NCBI GenBank assembly: GCA_046233135.1
Contig: JBJXHN010000008.1
Span: forward strand, 118,144 to 182,143
Direction: 5' to 3'
From: JBJXHN01 sp046233135
GTDB lineage: Bacteria; Pseudomonadota; Alphaproteobacteria; Rhodospirillales; Rhodospirillaceae
Length of the DNA stretch: 64,000 nucleotides
In this document: one piece after another, positions 33,359-42,433 of the stretch
How the letters are laid out: each line of letters opens with the position of its first letter
Position numbering within the stretch: the first letter of the stretch is position 1
Notes under the pieces: generated by a model
What the model was told of the DNA's origin: nothing
The model's database searches: none
What the model saw: the letters and a program-made list of their open reading frames with translations, nothing else
Made by a program: the position numbers and the translations under genes

Positions 33359-34297
33359 TCAGGCGTCGTGGGGCGGGGCGTCATCGGGCCGCGCCCTCAG
33401 GGCGGTGGCGAGGCTGACGGTGGCCGAACCCGGCCGGGCCGGCTGGGGCTGGCTTTCGTGGGGTGCCCAGGCGGTCATGTGGATCACCTGAAAGGTGGCG
33501 GGGATGGTGCCGTCAGAATCGGCGAAGCGGTCCACATACAGCGCCATGGCGCGCATCAGGATTTCCCGCCGCATCGGCGTCTTGCGCCGCTCCAGCACCG
33601 CATTGGTCTCGCCCATGCCGCGCAGGTCCGCCAGCAGGCGCATGGGCTCCCGGTAGCGCACGGTCAGCATGTCGGTATCGATGGTCGGCAGGGCGAAGCC
33701 CGCCCGGTTCAGCAGGTTGCCGGCGTCCCGCACGTCGGCCAGGGGACTGGTGCGCGGCGACAGCCCGCCTTCGACGGCGATTTCCGCTTCGGCCAGGCAG
33801 TTGCGCAACTCGGTCAGGGTCTCGCCGCCAAACAGGGTGCCCAGGAACAGGCCGTCGGGCTTCAGGGCACGGCGCACCTGCACCAGGGCACCGGGCAGGT
33901 CGTTGACCCAGTGTAGCGACAGATTGGAAAACACCGCATCCAGACAGCCCGGCTTCACCGGCAGCCATTCCTCGTCGGCGCAGAACGTCGGGCCGTGGGC
34001 GCTGGCGCGCCGTGCCATGGCCGGGGACAGGTCACACTGCAGCAGGGTTTCCACCCCGCCCCGCCAGCCTCCCGTGACGGTACCGCCGGTACCGCCCTGA
34101 AGGGCGCGCGCCACCTCGCCGCCGTGGCAGCCCAGGTCCAGCGCCAGGGGGAAGCGGCGGACGATGTCGTCCAGCCGGTCGGTCAGCCGTTCGGCCACCT
34201 CGGCGAACAGGAAGTCGTGGTCATCCAGGCGCGGCGCCGCCCGGTCCCGGCGCATGCGCACAAGATGGCGGTCGAAGATGGTCATGGTGTCGCTCAT
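33359..34297 (-). CDS. methyltransferase-domain protein, NDUFAF5/BioC-like
   Basis: 312-aa class I methyltransferase-fold protein. Motif I is LALDLGCHGGEV (about residue 51), with DAVFSNLSLHWVNDLPGAL and GLFLGTLFGGETLTELR as in the alphaproteobacterial homologues of NDUFAF5, a complex I assembly factor that hydroxylates an Arg of the PSST subunit. It could instead act as a BioC-like methyltransferase; the LHWVND segment is shared by both. Divergent from comF, and first in the run leading to sfsA. Confidence 0.85.
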   Translation of the reverse strand: MSDTMTIFDRHLVRMRRDRAAPRLDDHDFLFAEVAERLTDRLDDIVRRFPLALDLGCHGGEVARALQGGTGGTVTGGWRGGVETLLQCDLSPAMARRASAHGPTFCADEEWLPVKPGCLDAVFSNLSLHWVNDLPGALVQVRRALKPDGLFLGTLFGGETLTELRNCLAEAEIAVEGGLSPRTSPLADVRDAGNLLNRAGFALPTIDTDMLTVRYREPMRLLADLRGMGETNAVLERRKTPMRREILMRAMALYVDRFADSDGTIPATFQVIHMTAWAPHESQPQPARPGSATVSLATALRARPDDAPPHDA

Positions 34298-34379
34298 GGC
34301 CGCCTATATGGACCGGATCGTGCCAAGACGCAAAGCCTTCCGCTTTGACGGGAGCGCTTGATGGTTGTTTACTCGCGCC

Positions 34380-35150
34380 ATGATGGGATGGGTCAAGCAC
34401 CGGGGGCGGGTCCTGCTCGATGCGCTTCTGCCGCATCGCTGCCTGGGCTGCGCCGAGGAAGTGACGGGCGGTGGTGGCCTGTGTCCGGCCTGTTTCAATG
34501 ATCTGCGCTTCATTGCCGCCCCCTTGTGCGCCTGTTGCGGCCTGCCCTTTGACGGAGGGGGCGGGGAAGACGCGGGGGAGGGCGGGGCGGAGGCTCCCGA
34601 AGCCCTGCTCTGCGCCGACTGCGTGGCTGCGGCGCCGCCCTATGGCCGGGCGCGGGCGGTGCTACGCTACGACGGGGCGTCGGCGCCTCTGATCTTGCGC
34701 TTCAAGCATGCGGACCGCACCGACTCGGCACCGGCTTTCGCCCGGTGGATGGCCCGGGCCGGGGCCGAATTGCTGGATGGGGAGCCTCTGCTGGTGCCGG
34801 TGCCCCTGCATCGATGGCGGCTGTTCGGGCGGCGCTATAATCAGGCGGCTCTGCTGGCCGGTGCCCTGGCGCGGGAGACGGGGGCGGCGTGGGCGCCAGA
34901 CGCCCTGATCCGCGCCCGCCGCACGGTCAGTCAGGGGCGTTTCGGCCGGCTGGGGCGGCTGCGCAATGTGCGCGGCGCCTTCGCCGTCGGCCGGCCGCAG
35001 GCGGTGGAGGGCCGGCGGGTGGTGCTGATCGACGACGTGATGACGACGGGGGCGACGGTATCCGAATGCGCCCGGGTCCTGCTGCGCGCCGGCGCGGTGG
35101 GGGTGGATGTGCTCGCCCTCGCCCGGGTGGTGACGGTGGATGGAGGGTAG
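34380..35150 (+). CDS. comF: ComF family protein (phosphoribosyltransferase-like)
   Basis: 256 aa from the ATG at 34380 (a TTG at 34365 is an alternative). An N-terminal zinc ribbon with Cys pairs (CLGC, CPAC, CACC, CADC) is followed by a PRTase-type domain: VPVPLHRWRLFGRRYNQA and the PRPP loop VVLIDDVMTTGAT near residue 215. ComF proteins are tied to DNA uptake in competent bacteria, but in alphaproteobacteria the role is untested. Starts a run with grxC, a nitrilase and DUF1178. Confidence 0.92.
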   Translation: MMGWVKHRGRVLLDALLPHRCLGCAEEVTGGGGLCPACFNDLRFIAAPLCACCGLPFDGGGGEDAGEGGAEAPEALLCADCVAAAPPYGRARAVLRYDGASAPLILRFKHADRTDSAPAFARWMARAGAELLDGEPLLVPVPLHRWRLFGRRYNQAALLAGALARETGAAWAPDALIRARRTVSQGRFGRLGRLRNVRGAFAVGRPQAVEGRRVVLIDDVMTTGATVSECARVLLRAGAVGVDVLALARVVTVDGG

Positions 35151-35234
35151 CGCGGGATTCGGGCGATATTGAGGGACCGGGGGGATGCTCTCTATATTAG
35201 GGTAAAGCCACTCCATTGACCGAAGGACTGTTTC

Positions 35235-35501
35235 ATGGCGCACGTCGAGATTTACACCACGCCGATCTGCCCCTACTGCCACCGGGCCAAGGGCCTGCTG
35301 AAGAAGAAGGGGCAGGCGTTCACCGAGATCGATGTGATGATGCGCCCGGGCGCGCGCCAGCAGATGATGGACCGCGCCGGCGGCCGTCATACGGTTCCGC
35401 AGATTTTCATCGACGGACAGCACGTGGGCGGCTGTGACGAGTTGCATGCCCTGGACGCGCAAGGGAAGCTGGACGCCCTGCTGCAAGGACAGACCGCATG
35501 A
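35235..35501 (+). CDS. grxC: glutaredoxin 3
   Basis: Dithiol glutaredoxin, 88 aa, reducing protein disulfides with glutathione. Active site C12-P-Y-C15 in TTPICPYCHRAK, the TVPQIFI cis-Pro segment and GGCDEL. The start of the next gene overlaps its stop by 4 bases. Usual gene order in this group: comF, grxC, nitrilase, DUF1178. Confidence 0.97.
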   Translation: MAHVEIYTTPICPYCHRAKGLLKKKGQAFTEIDVMMRPGARQQMMDRAGGRHTVPQIFIDGQHVGGCDELHALDAQGKLDALLQGQTA

Positions 35502-36343
35502 CCGGCGGCCGGGCGCGTCCCTTCAAGGCGGCGGTGCTTCAGGTCAACGCCGGCCGGGAAATCTACCCCAATGTGGAGACTGCCCTGACCATGGCGCGGG
35601 AGGCCCGGGCCAACGGGGCATCGATGATCTTCATGCCCGAAAACGTCGTCATGATGGAATGGGGCCGCAAGAACATCCAGTCCAAGGCCATGCCGGAAGA
35701 CGAGCACGTGGCCCTGACCGCCTTCCGGGGTCTAGCCCGCGAGCTGGGCATCTGGCTGCACTGCGGCACCCTGGCGGTGAAGGTGGGCGACGGCCGGGTG
35801 GCCAACCGCACCTATGTGCTTGATGCCGACGGGGCGGTGCGCGCCAGCTACGACAAGATCCATATGTTCGACGTGGATCTGGACGGTGGAGAAAGCTATC
35901 GGGAAAGCAGCACCTTCCAGCCCGGCGACAAGGCGGTGCTGGTGGAAACGCCCTATGGGCGGCTGGGGCTGTCGATCTGCTACGACCTGCGCTTCCCCCA
36001 CCTGTACCGCACCCTGGCCAAGGCGGGCGCGGATTACCTGACGATCCCGGCGGCCTTCACCCGCAAGACGGGGCAGGCGCATTGGCACGTGCTGCAACGT
36101 GCCCGCGCCATCGAAACCGGCTGCTGGGTGATCTCCCCGGCCCAATGCGGCGTCCACGCCGAGGGGCGGGAGACCTATGGTCATGCGCTGATCATCGACC
36201 CATGGGGGACGGTGGTCGCCGAAGCCCCGGCCGAGGAGCCGGCGATCCTCTACGCCGACATCGACCCGGCGGCTTGCGAGCGCGCGCGGGGGATGGTGCC
36301 GGCCCTGACGCATGACCGGCCGTTCGGCCTGGAGACGTGCTGA
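35498..36343 (+). CDS. nitrilase-family amidase (deaminated glutathione amidase type)
   Basis: 281-aa carbon-nitrogen hydrolase. The catalytic triad is legible: E48 in FMPENV, K120 in SYDKIHMFDVDL and C161 in LSICYDLRFP. The YDKIHLFDVD-like block is typical of the Nit1/NIT branch, which clears deaminated glutathione. Its 4-base overlap with grxC supports a glutathione-related role. Confidence 0.93.
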   Translation: MTGGRARPFKAAVLQVNAGREIYPNVETALTMAREARANGASMIFMPENVVMMEWGRKNIQSKAMPEDEHVALTAFRGLARELGIWLHCGTLAVKVGDGRVANRTYVLDADGAVRASYDKIHMFDVDLDGGESYRESSTFQPGDKAVLVETPYGRLGLSICYDLRFPHLYRTLAKAGADYLTIPAAFTRKTGQAHWHVLQRARAIETGCWVISPAQCGVHAEGRETYGHALIIDPWGTVVAEAPAEEPAILYADIDPAACERARGMVPALTHDRPFGLETC

Positions 36344-36495
36344 ACAGATCCGGTTCCGGTCCCCATCCCCATGTCATCAAATGCGGAGTATCCGGCCTGC
36401 ACCTTTGTTCATACGGCGCACCCAGGGGAATGACGCAGCTCCCTTGCCGGGGGGCGAGGGGTGACGTATGACTGGGCGGAGAGGAGTTCCGCGTA

Positions 36496-37116
36496 ATGAT
36501 CCGCTATGCCCTGATCTGTGATGGTGAGCACGAATTCGACGCCTGGTTCCGCGACAGCCGGTCCTGCGACGAACAGTTGACCGCGGGGCTCGCCAGCTGT
36601 CCGGTCTGCGGCAGCGTTTCGGTCGCCAAGGCCCTGATGGCCCCCAATGTGGTCACCGGCCGCTCCCGCGAGGCCCATCAGGCCCGCGCCGAAGCCGTGG
36701 CCCGGGAAATGCTGGCTGCACACGAGCGGGATCAGCAGGCGGGCGGTGTGGCCTCACGCGGCGTCGGAGGCGGACGGGGTGGCGTGTCGGCTCCGGCCAA
36801 TGATTCGGCGCCTGCAGGGACAGTGTCCGTATCGTCCGGAAGCACGTCCGGCGGTGTGCCCGACCGCGTGCCCTCGGCCGAGGCCTCGGCGCTGATGAGC
36901 AAGCTGGCCGAAGCCATCGGCACCCTGCGCAAGCATGTGGAAGAGACCTGCGAATACGTGGGCGAGACTTTCGCCGAGGAAAGCCGCCGCATCCACTACG
37001 GCGAGGCCGAGGAACGCCCGATCTACGGCGAAGCCACCCTCGACGAGGCCAAGGCTCTGGACGAGGAAGGCATCGCCGTGGCCGCGCTTCCCTGGCGCGG
37101 CCGGACGGATTCCTGA
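36496..37116 (+). CDS. DUF1178 family protein
   Basis: 206-aa DUF1178 protein. The N-terminus has the family zinc-ribbon-like pattern (MIRYALICDGEHEFDAWFRD, then CDEQ and CPVCGS), and the C-terminus RRIHYGEAEERPIYGEATLDEAKAL is diagnostic. A Gly/Ser-rich linker lies at about residues 80-120. GAGGAG 10 bases before the ATG. Function unknown; follows the nitrilase gene after 152 bases. Confidence 0.93.
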   Translation: MIRYALICDGEHEFDAWFRDSRSCDEQLTAGLASCPVCGSVSVAKALMAPNVVTGRSREAHQARAEAVAREMLAAHERDQQAGGVASRGVGGGRGGVSAPANDSAPAGTVSVSSGSTSGGVPDRVPSAEASALMSKLAEAIGTLRKHVEETCEYVGETFAEESRRIHYGEAEERPIYGEATLDEAKALDEEGIAVAALPWRGRTDS

Positions 37117-37128
37117 GGGGGGCGTTAC

Positions 37129-38616
37129 TTACTCCCCCTCTTCCCGCTCCATATCGAAGCTCAACGTCCAGGTCACCCCCTCCGGCGCATAGCGGGTCTC
37201 GGCCGTACCGCGCAGGGCGCGCGGGACCAGGGTGTCGGTCATGACGTGGCCGAAGCCGCTGGAGGTGGGCGGGCTGACCGGCGGGCCGCCGACTTCCTGC
37301 CAGACCAGGGTGATCCGGTTGACCGGCGTGCCCGCGGCATCGTCCTTGAACACGGCCTCGCGGGTCCAGCGGATCTCCACCCGCCCGTCCGGTCCCGACA
37401 GGGCGCCGTATTTGGCCGCGTTGGTGCCCAGTTCGTGCATCGCCATGCCAATCTGCTGGGTCGCCTGGGGGCTGAGCATCACGTCCGGACCGTCCATCAC
37501 CAGCTGGTTCGCGTCCCCCTGCAGCAGGTGGCCCACATGGGCCTTGATCAGTTCCGGGAAGCGGGCGCCGCGCCAGTCGGTGCTGACCAGCAAATCATGG
37601 GATCCGGCCAGTCCATGCAGCCGGGCCGAAAAGCGTTCAACGAACCCCTCCAGCGAGGTATGCTGAGCCGCTGTCTGGCGGGCGATCCCCTGGACCACCG
37701 CCAGCAGGTTCTTCGACCGGTGGGTCAGTTCGCGCATTACCACCCGCAACTGGCGTTCGCTTTCCTTCTGCGGGGTGATGTCCACGGCGACGGCGGCCAG
37801 TCCCGCCACACCGTCCTCGTTGTACAGGGGCTTGCAGGTCAGGTCATACCAGACGGTGACGTTGTTCCGATGAACGGGCACCTCTACATGGACCTTCTCG
37901 CCGGTGCGCATGGCCTCTTCCTTGGCGGGAATGACCAGGGCGGCGGTTTCGGCGGGCAGCACATCCACATCGCGGCGGCCGATGTAATCGGTCGAGGTGT
38001 AGGGCGCGCGGGTGTTATGGATCCAGGTGTAGCGCAGGTCCACATCCTGCTGGAACACGGTCACTGACGACCCGCGCAGGGTGGTTTCGAAATTGTCCAT
38101 GATCCGCACAACCTCGCGGGCGCGCTGTTCCACCCGGCGTTCCAGGTCGGTGCGGATGGCCTCCAGATCGGCAACCGCCTTGTTGCGGGCCACGACCTCT
38201 TCCTGAAGCCGCTGGTTGGCCACCCGCAGGTCCCTGGCGCTGGGCAGGGCAATCAGCCGGGGCAGCAGGGGGATCAGGACAAAGGCGGTGGTCAGCGACA
38301 CCGCCGCCGTAATCGCCTTCAAGACGCCCTCGATCCAATAGACGGGCAGCCACAGGGTCAGCAGTCCGCTCAAGTGCGTCAGCGCACAGGCGACAATGAA
38401 AGCGATGAACAGGGCGGCAAGGCGCAGGGACTCCCCTTCCAGATCCTTGCGGTGACGCACGAAATACAGGATAGCCCCGGGAATGGCCAGGTAGGACAGG
38501 GCGATCAATCCATCCGAAGCCGCATGCAATGCCAAAAGGTCGGGATCCCAGGTCAGGCATTGACCATGTGGTAGCAAAGTACCGGTGTCAAACAGGGACT
38601 CCATTTGGAGCGGCAT
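37129..38616 (-). CDS. HWE histidine kinase with ethylene-receptor-like membrane domain
   Basis: 495-aa sensor kinase. Residues about 30-130 form three membrane helices resembling the ethylene-binding domain of plant ETR1: SDGLIALSYLAIPGAILYFV then FIVACALTH. The residues ETR1 needs for copper and ethylene binding have counterparts: D35, Y42, I74, C77 and H81, with the same D-x6-Y and C-x3-H spacing. A coiled coil (about 130-170) leads to a PAS domain (about 175-285) and an HWE/HisKA_2 kinase with MRELTHRSKNLLAVVQGIA (phospho-His), MAMHELGTNAAKYGALS and LVWQEVGGP. No response regulator is adjacent. Ethylene sensing is inference from sequence. Confidence 0.9.
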   Translation of the reverse strand: MPLQMESLFDTGTLLPHGQCLTWDPDLLALHAASDGLIALSYLAIPGAILYFVRHRKDLEGESLRLAALFIAFIVACALTHLSGLLTLWLPVYWIEGVLKAITAAVSLTTAFVLIPLLPRLIALPSARDLRVANQRLQEEVVARNKAVADLEAIRTDLERRVEQRAREVVRIMDNFETTLRGSSVTVFQQDVDLRYTWIHNTRAPYTSTDYIGRRDVDVLPAETAALVIPAKEEAMRTGEKVHVEVPVHRNNVTVWYDLTCKPLYNEDGVAGLAAVAVDITPQKESERQLRVVMRELTHRSKNLLAVVQGIARQTAAQHTSLEGFVERFSARLHGLAGSHDLLVSTDWRGARFPELIKAHVGHLLQGDANQLVMDGPDVMLSPQATQQIGMAMHELGTNAAKYGALSGPDGRVEIRWTREAVFKDDAAGTPVNRITLVWQEVGGPPVSPPTSSGFGHVMTDTLVPRALRGTAETRYAPEGVTWTLSFDMEREEGE

Positions 38617-38942
38617 CTCGGTTCGCTTTCATGCAAAGATTAGCAGCCGGCTAGAAGATCCTATGTTCCCGCAGGATCCACAAGTTCGATATGCAGCTAT
38701 CCGGGGGGATATTTCGGGGTTAGGGACAAGGTGAAGTAAAATCACCACGAATTCTGGTTGGGTCTATAGATCTATAGGCGTGGGCGGCCTAACCCGTTGG
38801 TATGTCTCGTATTGGTTTTTAGGAGTTTGGTAAGGAATGCGCCGCACGCGTCCTTCCTCCTCCACCCGCCTTCCGTGCCCGGCCGGCGGGTGGAGGAGGA
38901 AGGACGTGGTGGGATCGGTGCGGGATGAGGAGGGCGCGCCGT
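38617..38942. other. intergenic region holding the kinase promoter and a 22-bp hairpin
   Basis: 326 bases between the kinase start and the ubiG stop. The kinase-proximal half is AT-richer, with a palindromic ATAGATCTAT core (within TCTATAGATCTATAG) near 38762-38776 that could be a regulator site. The ubiG-proximal part holds a 22-bp perfect inverted repeat (separate entry). No gene seen. Confidence 0.5.
38849..38906. repeat. 22-bp perfect inverted repeat after ubiG
   Basis: Arms at 38849-38870 and 38885-38906 are perfect reverse complements (left arm begins CGTCCTTCCTCC and ends CACCCGCC) around a 14-base loop. It lies 36 bases past the ubiG stop. The purine/pyrimidine split of the arms is extreme. 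No T tract; may be a strong transcript end or stabiliser. Confidence 0.85.
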
Positions 38943-39698
38943 TCAGGCCGGCTTGCTGGCCATCAGCATGTAGTTGACCGACAGGTCTTCGGTCAGGCGC
39001 CAGCGGTCGTTGATCGGGTCGTAGGTCATGCCGGCCAGGGCCTCGACGGACAGGCCGCCGGCGCGCAGGCCTTCGGACAGTTCGCTGGGGCGGACGAACT
39101 TGCGCCAGTCGTGGGTGCCCCGGGGCAGCCAGCGCAGGATATATTCCGCTCCGATCTTGGCCAGGGCCAGGCTTTTCAGGGTGCGGTTCATGGTCGCCGC
39201 GATCACCGCGCCGCCGGGTTTAGCCAGGGCCGCCACCGACTCCAGGAACAGGTCCACGTCGGCCACATGCTCCACGACTTCCATGGATAGCACGGCGTCG
39301 AAGCGGGTGCCGTCGGCCAGCAGGTCTTCGGGCATGGCGCAGCGGTAGTCGATCTCCAGGCCGGAGCGGCCGGCATGCACGCCGGCGGTGCCGATGTTGC
39401 GCTCGGCGGCGTCGATGCCGGTGACGGCGAAGCCCAGGCGGGCCATGGGTTCGCACAGCAGGCCGCCGCCGCAGCCGATATCCAGCAGGGTCAGACCTTC
39501 GAAGGGGCGTTCGGTGGTGATGTCGCGGCCGAAATGGGCAGCCAGGCGATCGCGGATGAAGGCGATGCGCACGGGGTTGAAGCGGTGCAGGGGCTTGAAG
39601 TCTCCTTCCGGGTCCCACCAAGCGTCGGCCATGGCGCTGAACTTGGCAAGCTCGTCGGGAAGAGCCGTTCCCCGGGCGGTGGCGGTCGTCCTGGACAT
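38943..39698 (-). CDS. ubiG: ubiquinone biosynthesis O-methyltransferase
   Basis: Performs both O-methylations in ubiquinone synthesis. 251 aa. The start ELAKFSAMADAWWDPEGDFKPLHRFNPVRI is the UbiG hallmark; motif I is LLDIGCGGGLLCEPMARLG (about residue 71), and HDWRKFVRPSEL is typical. Divergent from lysC. Confidence 0.97.
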   Translation of the reverse strand: MSRTTATARGTALPDELAKFSAMADAWWDPEGDFKPLHRFNPVRIAFIRDRLAAHFGRDITTERPFEGLTLLDIGCGGGLLCEPMARLGFAVTGIDAAERNIGTAGVHAGRSGLEIDYRCAMPEDLLADGTRFDAVLSMEVVEHVADVDLFLESVAALAKPGGAVIAATMNRTLKSLALAKIGAEYILRWLPRGTHDWRKFVRPSELSEGLRAGGLSVEALAGMTYDPINDRWRLTEDLSVNYMLMASKPA

Positions 39699-40001
39699 GC
39701 TGTGGGCTCCGGTTAAGCGCCCCCGGTGGACAAGGGCGGCAGGGTTTCGTATCCATACGCGGCCCGCCCCACGGTTCCATTTGCCGGGTCAAACCCTCAA
39801 AGGGAGCCTTGCGGTGGGACGCGCCGTGCTTTACTACACGGCGCGCGGCGGTCCGGCAACCGGCCGGCCGCGTCCAGTCGCCCCTGTCTCCAACGACGGA
39901 TACCGGACACCGTCCCGCCTTTCCCTTGGCCCGCCTGCCGGGTGACCGGGGACGAAAGGCGGGGAAGCGGGTCCCTGAAGGAACGAGGAAGTCAGCACGC
40001 C
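39699..40001. other. divergent ubiG/lysC intergenic region
   Basis: 303 bases. It contains a 9-bp perfect hairpin CGCGCCGTG/CACGGCGCG with an 8-base loop at 39820-39845, within what would be the lysC leader; no T tract follows, so attenuation is not supported. No recognisable riboswitch and no clear promoter hexamers. Confidence 0.4.
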
Positions 40002-41222
40002 ATGGCGCGCATCGTGATGAAATTCGGCGGCACCTCGGTCGGCGATATCGATCGGATCCGCAATGTCGCCCGCCGGGTCAAGGGCGAGGTCGACCAGGGC
40101 AATCAGGTGGCCGTGGTGGTTTCCGCCATGTCCGGCGAAACCAACAAGCTGGTGAAGCTGTGCGATGATATCGCCGACATCTATGATGCCCGCGAATACG
40201 ACGCCGTGGTCGCCACCGGCGAACAGGTGACCGTCGGCTTGCTGGCCATGGCCTTGCAGGAAATGGGTGTGGACGCCCGCTCCTGGCTGGGCTGGCAGAT
40301 CCCGATCAAGACCGACGATGCGCACGGCAAGGCGCGGATCAAGGAAATCGACACCACGGTGCTGGAAGAGCGTCTGTCCAAGGGGCAGGTGGCGGTGATC
40401 GCCGGCTTCCAGGGCGTGGGGCCGGACAACCGCATCACCACTCTGGGGCGCGGCGGCTCCGACACCTCGGCGGTGGCGGTGGCGGCGGCGCTGAAAGCGG
40501 ACCGGTGCGACATTTACACCGATGTGGACGGGGTCTACACCACCGATCCCCGGATTGTCGCCAAGGCCCGCAAACTCCATAAGATCACCTATGAAGAGAT
40601 GCTGGAGCAGGCTTCGCTGGGGGCGAAGGTGCTGCAGACCCGATCGGTCGAAATGGCCATGAAGCACGGCGTGCGGGTTCAGGTCTTGTCCAGCTTTAGC
40701 GATGCCCCCGGAACCCTGGTCTGTGACGAGGACGAAATCGTGGAAAAGGAACTGGTGAGCGGTATCGCCTACAGCCGTGACGAGGCGAAGGTGACTCTGG
40801 TCAAAGTGGCCGATCAGCCCGGCGTGGCGGCCACCATCTTCGGCCCCCTGGCCGAGGGCAATATCAACGTGGACATGATCGTCCAGAACATTTCCGAAGA
40901 CGGCCAGTCCACGGACGTGACCTTCACCGTGCCGCGGTCGGATCTGCCGCGCGCCCTGAAGGCCATCGAAAGCCGCAAGGACGCCATCAAGTACGACCGG
41001 CTAATTTCGGATGCGGCCGTGGTCAAGGTGTCGGTCATCGGCGTTGGCATGCGCAGCCACGCCGGCGTGGCCCAGACCATGTTCTCGGCCCTGTCGGAAA
41101 AGGGCATCAACATCCAGGTGATCACCACGTCCGAGATCAAGGTTTCGGTGCTGATCGCCGAAGAGTACATGGAACTGGCCGTGCGGGCGCTGCATACCGC
41201 CTACGGGCTGGACGCCGCCTGA
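40002..41222 (+). CDS. lysC: aspartate kinase
   Basis: First enzyme of the aspartate pathway to lysine, threonine, methionine and diaminopimelate. 406 aa from the ATG at 40002 (GAGGAAG 11 bases upstream); the open frame runs about 90 codons further but this start gives the standard MARIVMKFGGTSVGD. Kinase core through TTLGRGGSDTSAVA, then two ACT domains (VTLVKVADQPGVAATIF and VSVIGVGMRSHAGVA) that normally bind feedback inhibitors. Confidence 0.97.
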   Translation: MARIVMKFGGTSVGDIDRIRNVARRVKGEVDQGNQVAVVVSAMSGETNKLVKLCDDIADIYDAREYDAVVATGEQVTVGLLAMALQEMGVDARSWLGWQIPIKTDDAHGKARIKEIDTTVLEERLSKGQVAVIAGFQGVGPDNRITTLGRGGSDTSAVAVAAALKADRCDIYTDVDGVYTTDPRIVAKARKLHKITYEEMLEQASLGAKVLQTRSVEMAMKHGVRVQVLSSFSDAPGTLVCDEDEIVEKELVSGIAYSRDEAKVTLVKVADQPGVAATIFGPLAEGNINVDMIVQNISEDGQSTDVTFTVPRSDLPRALKAIESRKDAIKYDRLISDAAVVKVSVIGVGMRSHAGVAQTMFSALSEKGINIQVITTSEIKVSVLIAEEYMELAVRALHTAYGLDAA

Positions 41223-41229
41223 TCGTTTC

Positions 41230-41262
41230 CCGGCCCTCCGCTCCCATCCGTCGGAGGGCCGG
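41230..41262 (+). terminator. hairpin after lysC
   Basis: An 11-bp perfect stem CCGGCCCTCCG/CGGAGGGCCGG with an 11-base loop, 8 bases past the lysC stop. No T tract; likely but not certain terminator. Confidence 0.5.
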
Positions 41263-41341
41263 ATATCGAAGGCCCCCGCCCGGGGGACCCGGCAGTCCCG
41301 TTCCGGGGGCCGGGGTAGGACAGCAGCAGGGATAAGGTGCG

Positions 41342-42418
41342 ATGACGGCGCTAGAAGCGCGCGAGCGGCTGGACGCTCTTTGGGCCCGCGGCCGGGCGTT
41401 TCTCGGGACGGAGGTCGCCATTCTCGGCGGTGCCATGTCCTGGGTCTCCGAACGGAACCTGGTGGCGGCGATTTCCCGCGCCGGCGGTTTCGGGGTGATC
41501 GCCTGCGGGTCCATGGGACCGGACCTGCTGGACCGGGAAATCGCGGCGACCAGGGCGATCCTGGACGAAACCGGCGGCCAACGGCCGTTCGGCGTCAATC
41601 TGATCACCATGCATCCGGAACTGGACGCCCTGATCGATGTCTGCGGGCGCCATCAGGTGGGCCATGTGGTGCTCGCCGGGGGGCTGCCCGGAACGGCATC
41701 GATCAAGCGGGTGAAAGACCTGGGGGCACGCTGCATCTGCTTCGCCCCGGCCCTGGCCCTGGCCAAGAAGCTGGCGCGCAGCGGTGCCGACGCCCTGGTC
41801 ATCGAGGGCGCGGAAGCCGGCGGTCATATCGGCCCGGTGGCGACCAGCGTGCTGGCCCAGGAAATCCTGCCGGAAATGACCGACCTGCCGATTTTCGTGG
41901 CTGGCGGCATCGGCCATGGGGAAGCCATTGTCTCCTATCTGGAGATGGGGGCGGCCGGCGTGCAGCTGGGAACGCGGTTCGTCTGCGCCAGCGAAAGCAT
42001 CGCCCATCCCAATTTCAAGAAAGCCTTCATCCGCGCCAACGCCCGGGATGCGGTGCCCACCGTGCAGCTGGACCCCCGCTTCCCGGTGATCCCCGTACGG
42101 GCCATCGCCAACAAGGGGACCCAGGACTTCATGGATACCCAGCGGGCCGTGATCTCGCGGCATCTGTCCGGCGAGATGGACCAGAAGGCCGCCCAGCTGG
42201 AAATCGAACATTACTGGGCCGGGGCGCTGCGCCGGGCGGTGGTGGACGGGGACGTGGAAATGGGTTCCCTGATGGCCGGACAGTCCGTTGGTATGGTAAA
42301 GAAGGAACAGCCGACGGCCGACATCATCGCCGACCTCGTCGCCCAGTCGGTGGTGGCGCTGGAGCGGCGGGCCGGGATCGCGCCGAACGCCCAGGTTACT
42401 CCCGTGGCGCTGGCCTGA
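41342..42418 (+). CDS. nitronate monooxygenase-like flavin oxidoreductase
   Basis: 358-aa FMN-dependent TIM-barrel enzyme of the 2-nitropropane dioxygenase group. Marks: VAILGGAMSWVSERNLVAAIS, GGFGVIACGSM, PFGVNLITMHP, the FMN-phosphate region ALVIEGAEAGGHIGP (catalytic-type His), and FVAGGIGHGEAIVSYLEMGAAGVQLGTRF. Substrate could be a nitronate or another small oxidisable compound; FabK-like enoyl reductase activity is less likely. 15 bases upstream of ptsP in the same direction. Confidence 0.88.
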   Translation: MTALEARERLDALWARGRAFLGTEVAILGGAMSWVSERNLVAAISRAGGFGVIACGSMGPDLLDREIAATRAILDETGGQRPFGVNLITMHPELDALIDVCGRHQVGHVVLAGGLPGTASIKRVKDLGARCICFAPALALAKKLARSGADALVIEGAEAGGHIGPVATSVLAQEILPEMTDLPIFVAGGIGHGEAIVSYLEMGAAGVQLGTRFVCASESIAHPNFKKAFIRANARDAVPTVQLDPRFPVIPVRAIANKGTQDFMDTQRAVISRHLSGEMDQKAAQLEIEHYWAGALRRAVVDGDVEMGSLMAGQSVGMVKKEQPTADIIADLVAQSVVALERRAGIAPNAQVTPVALA

Positions 42419-42433
42419 ACCGCGCCTGCCGAT

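Noticed and set aside
39820..39845. Transcription attenuator or lysine riboswitch before lysC
   Set aside because: Only a simple 9-bp hairpin without a T tract, leader peptide or alternative pairing; no lysine-riboswitch-like organisation.
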